From Algoriphagus lutimaris (GTDB lineage Bacteria; Bacteroidota; Bacteroidia; Cytophagales; Cyclobacteriaceae), in the NCBI RefSeq assembly GCF_017051705.1, contig NZ_JAFIDJ010000004.1, positions 1 through 64,000 on the forward strand: a stretch of 64,000 nt of DNA. The letters run 5' to 3'. The notes under the pieces are model-generated. The model saw only the letters and a list, made by a program, of their open reading frames with translations. It had not been told where the DNA came from and made no database searches. Made by a program: the position numbers and the translations under genes. This document shows positions 62,854 through 64,000 of the stretch, one piece after another. Every line of letters starts with the position of its first letter. Within the stretch, counting starts at the first letter, position 1.

Positions 62854-64000
62854 ATGAAGAGAAGAAAATTCGTTTTTCTATCTACAGCCGCCAGTGCTGC
62901 TATAGCATCAGCACCTCTAGTTTCCTTTACTTTGAAAGAGGAAAATAAATTGAAAAAAAATAAAAAATTAAGAGTTTCCTATGTTGGCTTTTTCCATGAA
63001 ACCAACACCTACCTCACCGAGGGCATGGGCGAAACCACGCTCGACAGAATGCGCACGTTCCGGGGCGATCAGATCAAAAATATGATGAAAGGAACTGCCA
63101 TTGGTGGGGCAGTGGATGTGTGCGAAGAAGAAGGCTGGGACTTGCTGCCGGGTATTATGTACTATATAGACTGGTGCTTTAGCACGGTGAGCGATCAGGC
63201 TTGGAAAGATGCAAAAAAGGAGATCATGGACACGTTGAAATCACAGATGCCGATGGACATCGTTTACCTTGGTGTTCACGGTGCCGGCATGGTGAATAGT
63301 ACGAATGATCTTGAAGGAGACTTGGCGGAGTCAGTTAGAAAATTAGTCGGAAAGAATACGATGATTGTCTGGAGTGGTGACCTACATGGCAAGATCACAG
63401 ATAAAATGAAGGATAACATGAATTTCTTCAGTGCCTGCAAAGAATATCCTCATATGGATATGAATGCCTGCGCACGTGATGCAATGTATCGTGGTGCAGC
63501 CATACTGGCAGGAGAATCGCGTCCTACGCCTGCCTATCGCAAAGTGCCCCTGATGATGGGCATGAGTAATACCGAAGAGGAGGGAACTTTTGCCAATCGA
63601 TTGAAAGAAAAGTGCATTGAAATAGAAAAGCGGCCCGGTGTTCTGAACTGCTCTGTTATGCATGGTTTCCCATATCAAGACAGCAATTTTTGTGGCGTGT
63701 ACCCAATGGTCACTACCGAAAAAAACCGCAAGCTGGCAGAAGAACTGGTGGACGAACTGGCGCAGTGGATATGGGATCACCGGAAGGAGTCCATCCTCCC
63801 ATTAGAAACTTTGGACAAAACGATGAGCACTGTGCTGGCCATGCTCGAAAAGGACGGCTACTATGTTCGTAAACTACCAACGAAAGGCGATATCATCGAC
63901 CATACCCCGATCGTGATCGGGGACGCCGCGGATAATCCGGGTGGGGGAGCTGGGGGTGGGGGAACCCACCTACTAAAGGCTCTTATGGAGACCAAAGGCT
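62854..64000 (+). CDS. M81-family (MlrC-like) metallopeptidase, exported, partial at right edge
   Basis: 382 codons are visible and the frame is open to the window end. An N-terminal Tat-like or Sec signal (MKRRKFVFLSTAASAAIASA) is followed by M81 (MlrC / DUF1485) features: FFHETNTYLTEG, VYLGVHGAGM, WSGDLHGKIT with the D-x-H metal pair, and DAADNPGGGA. After this comes GGGGTHLLKAL, where I would expect GDGT in typical members, so one acidic residue may be lost. MlrC removes residues from linearised microcystin. Here it closes a cluster of D-amino-acid-type hydrolases. The true end and substrate are not visible. Confidence 0.82.
   Translation, partial: MKRRKFVFLSTAASAAIASAPLVSFTLKEENKLKKNKKLRVSYVGFFHETNTYLTEGMGETTLDRMRTFRGDQIKNMMKGTAIGGAVDVCEEEGWDLLPGIMYYIDWCFSTVSDQAWKDAKKEIMDTLKSQMPMDIVYLGVHGAGMVNSTNDLEGDLAESVRKLVGKNTMIVWSGDLHGKITDKMKDNMNFFSACKEYPHMDMNACARDAMYRGAAILAGESRPTPAYRKVPLMMGMSNTEEEGTFANRLKEKCIEIEKRPGVLNCSVMHGFPYQDSNFCGVYPMVTTEKNRKLAEELVDELAQWIWDHRKESILPLETLDKTMSTVLAMLEKDGYYVRKLPTKGDIIDHTPIVIGDAADNPGGGAGGGGTHLLKALMETKG

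Noticed and set aside
62854-64000. A microcystin degradation (mlr) cluster
   Set aside because: Only relatives of MlrC and, loosely, MlrB are present. MlrA and the MlrD transporter are absent, so only a pathway analogy is proposed.
1-64000. tRNA, rRNA, replication origin or intact insertion sequence
   Set aside because: I saw no transposase or integrase gene, no rRNA-like stretch and no convincing tRNA cloverleaf. A covariance-model search would be needed to exclude a missed tRNA.

Overview
The window looks like chromosomal DNA of a marine or aquatic member of Bacteroidota, most likely Cytophagales (Algoriphagus / Cyclobacteriaceae type). This is inferred from low to moderate GC, few Shine-Dalgarno sequences, DUF6090 membrane proteins, Tat-type N-termini on periplasmic proteins, planctomycete-type cytochrome / DUF1553 / DUF1501 proteins, sulfatases and xylose-isomerase-like TIM barrels. 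No rRNA, tRNA, CRISPR array, intact transposase or integrase was seen.

Layout. (1) 1-5317: end of a deoxysugar catabolic operon: tail of an SDR-type dehydrogenase (probably the bifunctional aldolase/dehydrogenase), GntR regulator, FGGY kinase and the L-lactate oxidation module lutABC. Together they are consistent with L-rhamnose or L-fucose catabolism ending in lactate. (2) 5.3-9.2 kb: housekeeping and periplasmic genes (AlkB-like dioxygenase, VOC protein, NHL propeller, TIM barrel, DUF2911). (3) 9.4-25.8 kb: large secreted proteins typical of polysaccharide degraders (SGNH/propeller/cytochrome c fusion, FG-GAP protein, two sulfatases, a DUF1553/DUF1501 pair), with a decayed DUF1593 gene and two TIR-domain proteins (the second reaching 27.1 kb). 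(4) 27.2-39.6 kb: accessory stretch in which single genes (small conserved protein, alpha/alpha-toroid protein, M28 peptidase, TIM barrel, metallo-beta-lactamase-fold protein, membrane proteins) are separated by a mosaic dispersed intergenic repeat, plus a 21-bp degenerate tandem repeat at 37.5-37.8 kb. (5) 40-64 kb: an unusual hydrolase locus with four D-aminoacylase-like amidohydrolases, two imidazolonepropionase-like amidohydrolases, six serine hydrolases of penicillin-binding/beta-lactamase fold, a COG0523 GTPase, a MalT-like LuxR regulator, a small regulator-associated protein and an M81 (MlrC-like) metallopeptidase that runs off the right end.

The most interesting part is region 5. Its families (N-acyl-D-amino-acid deacylase, S12-type serine peptidase, M81 metallopeptidase) are those used elsewhere on D-amino-acid-containing or cyclic peptides, for example the MlrB and MlrC families of microcystin degradation. 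The locus has no MlrA, SusC/D or transporter in view, so its substrate is unknown. I infer a dedicated, probably zinc-supplied pathway built by repeated gene duplication. A motif of about 30 bp is shared by the upstream regions of its two halves and is a candidate operator.
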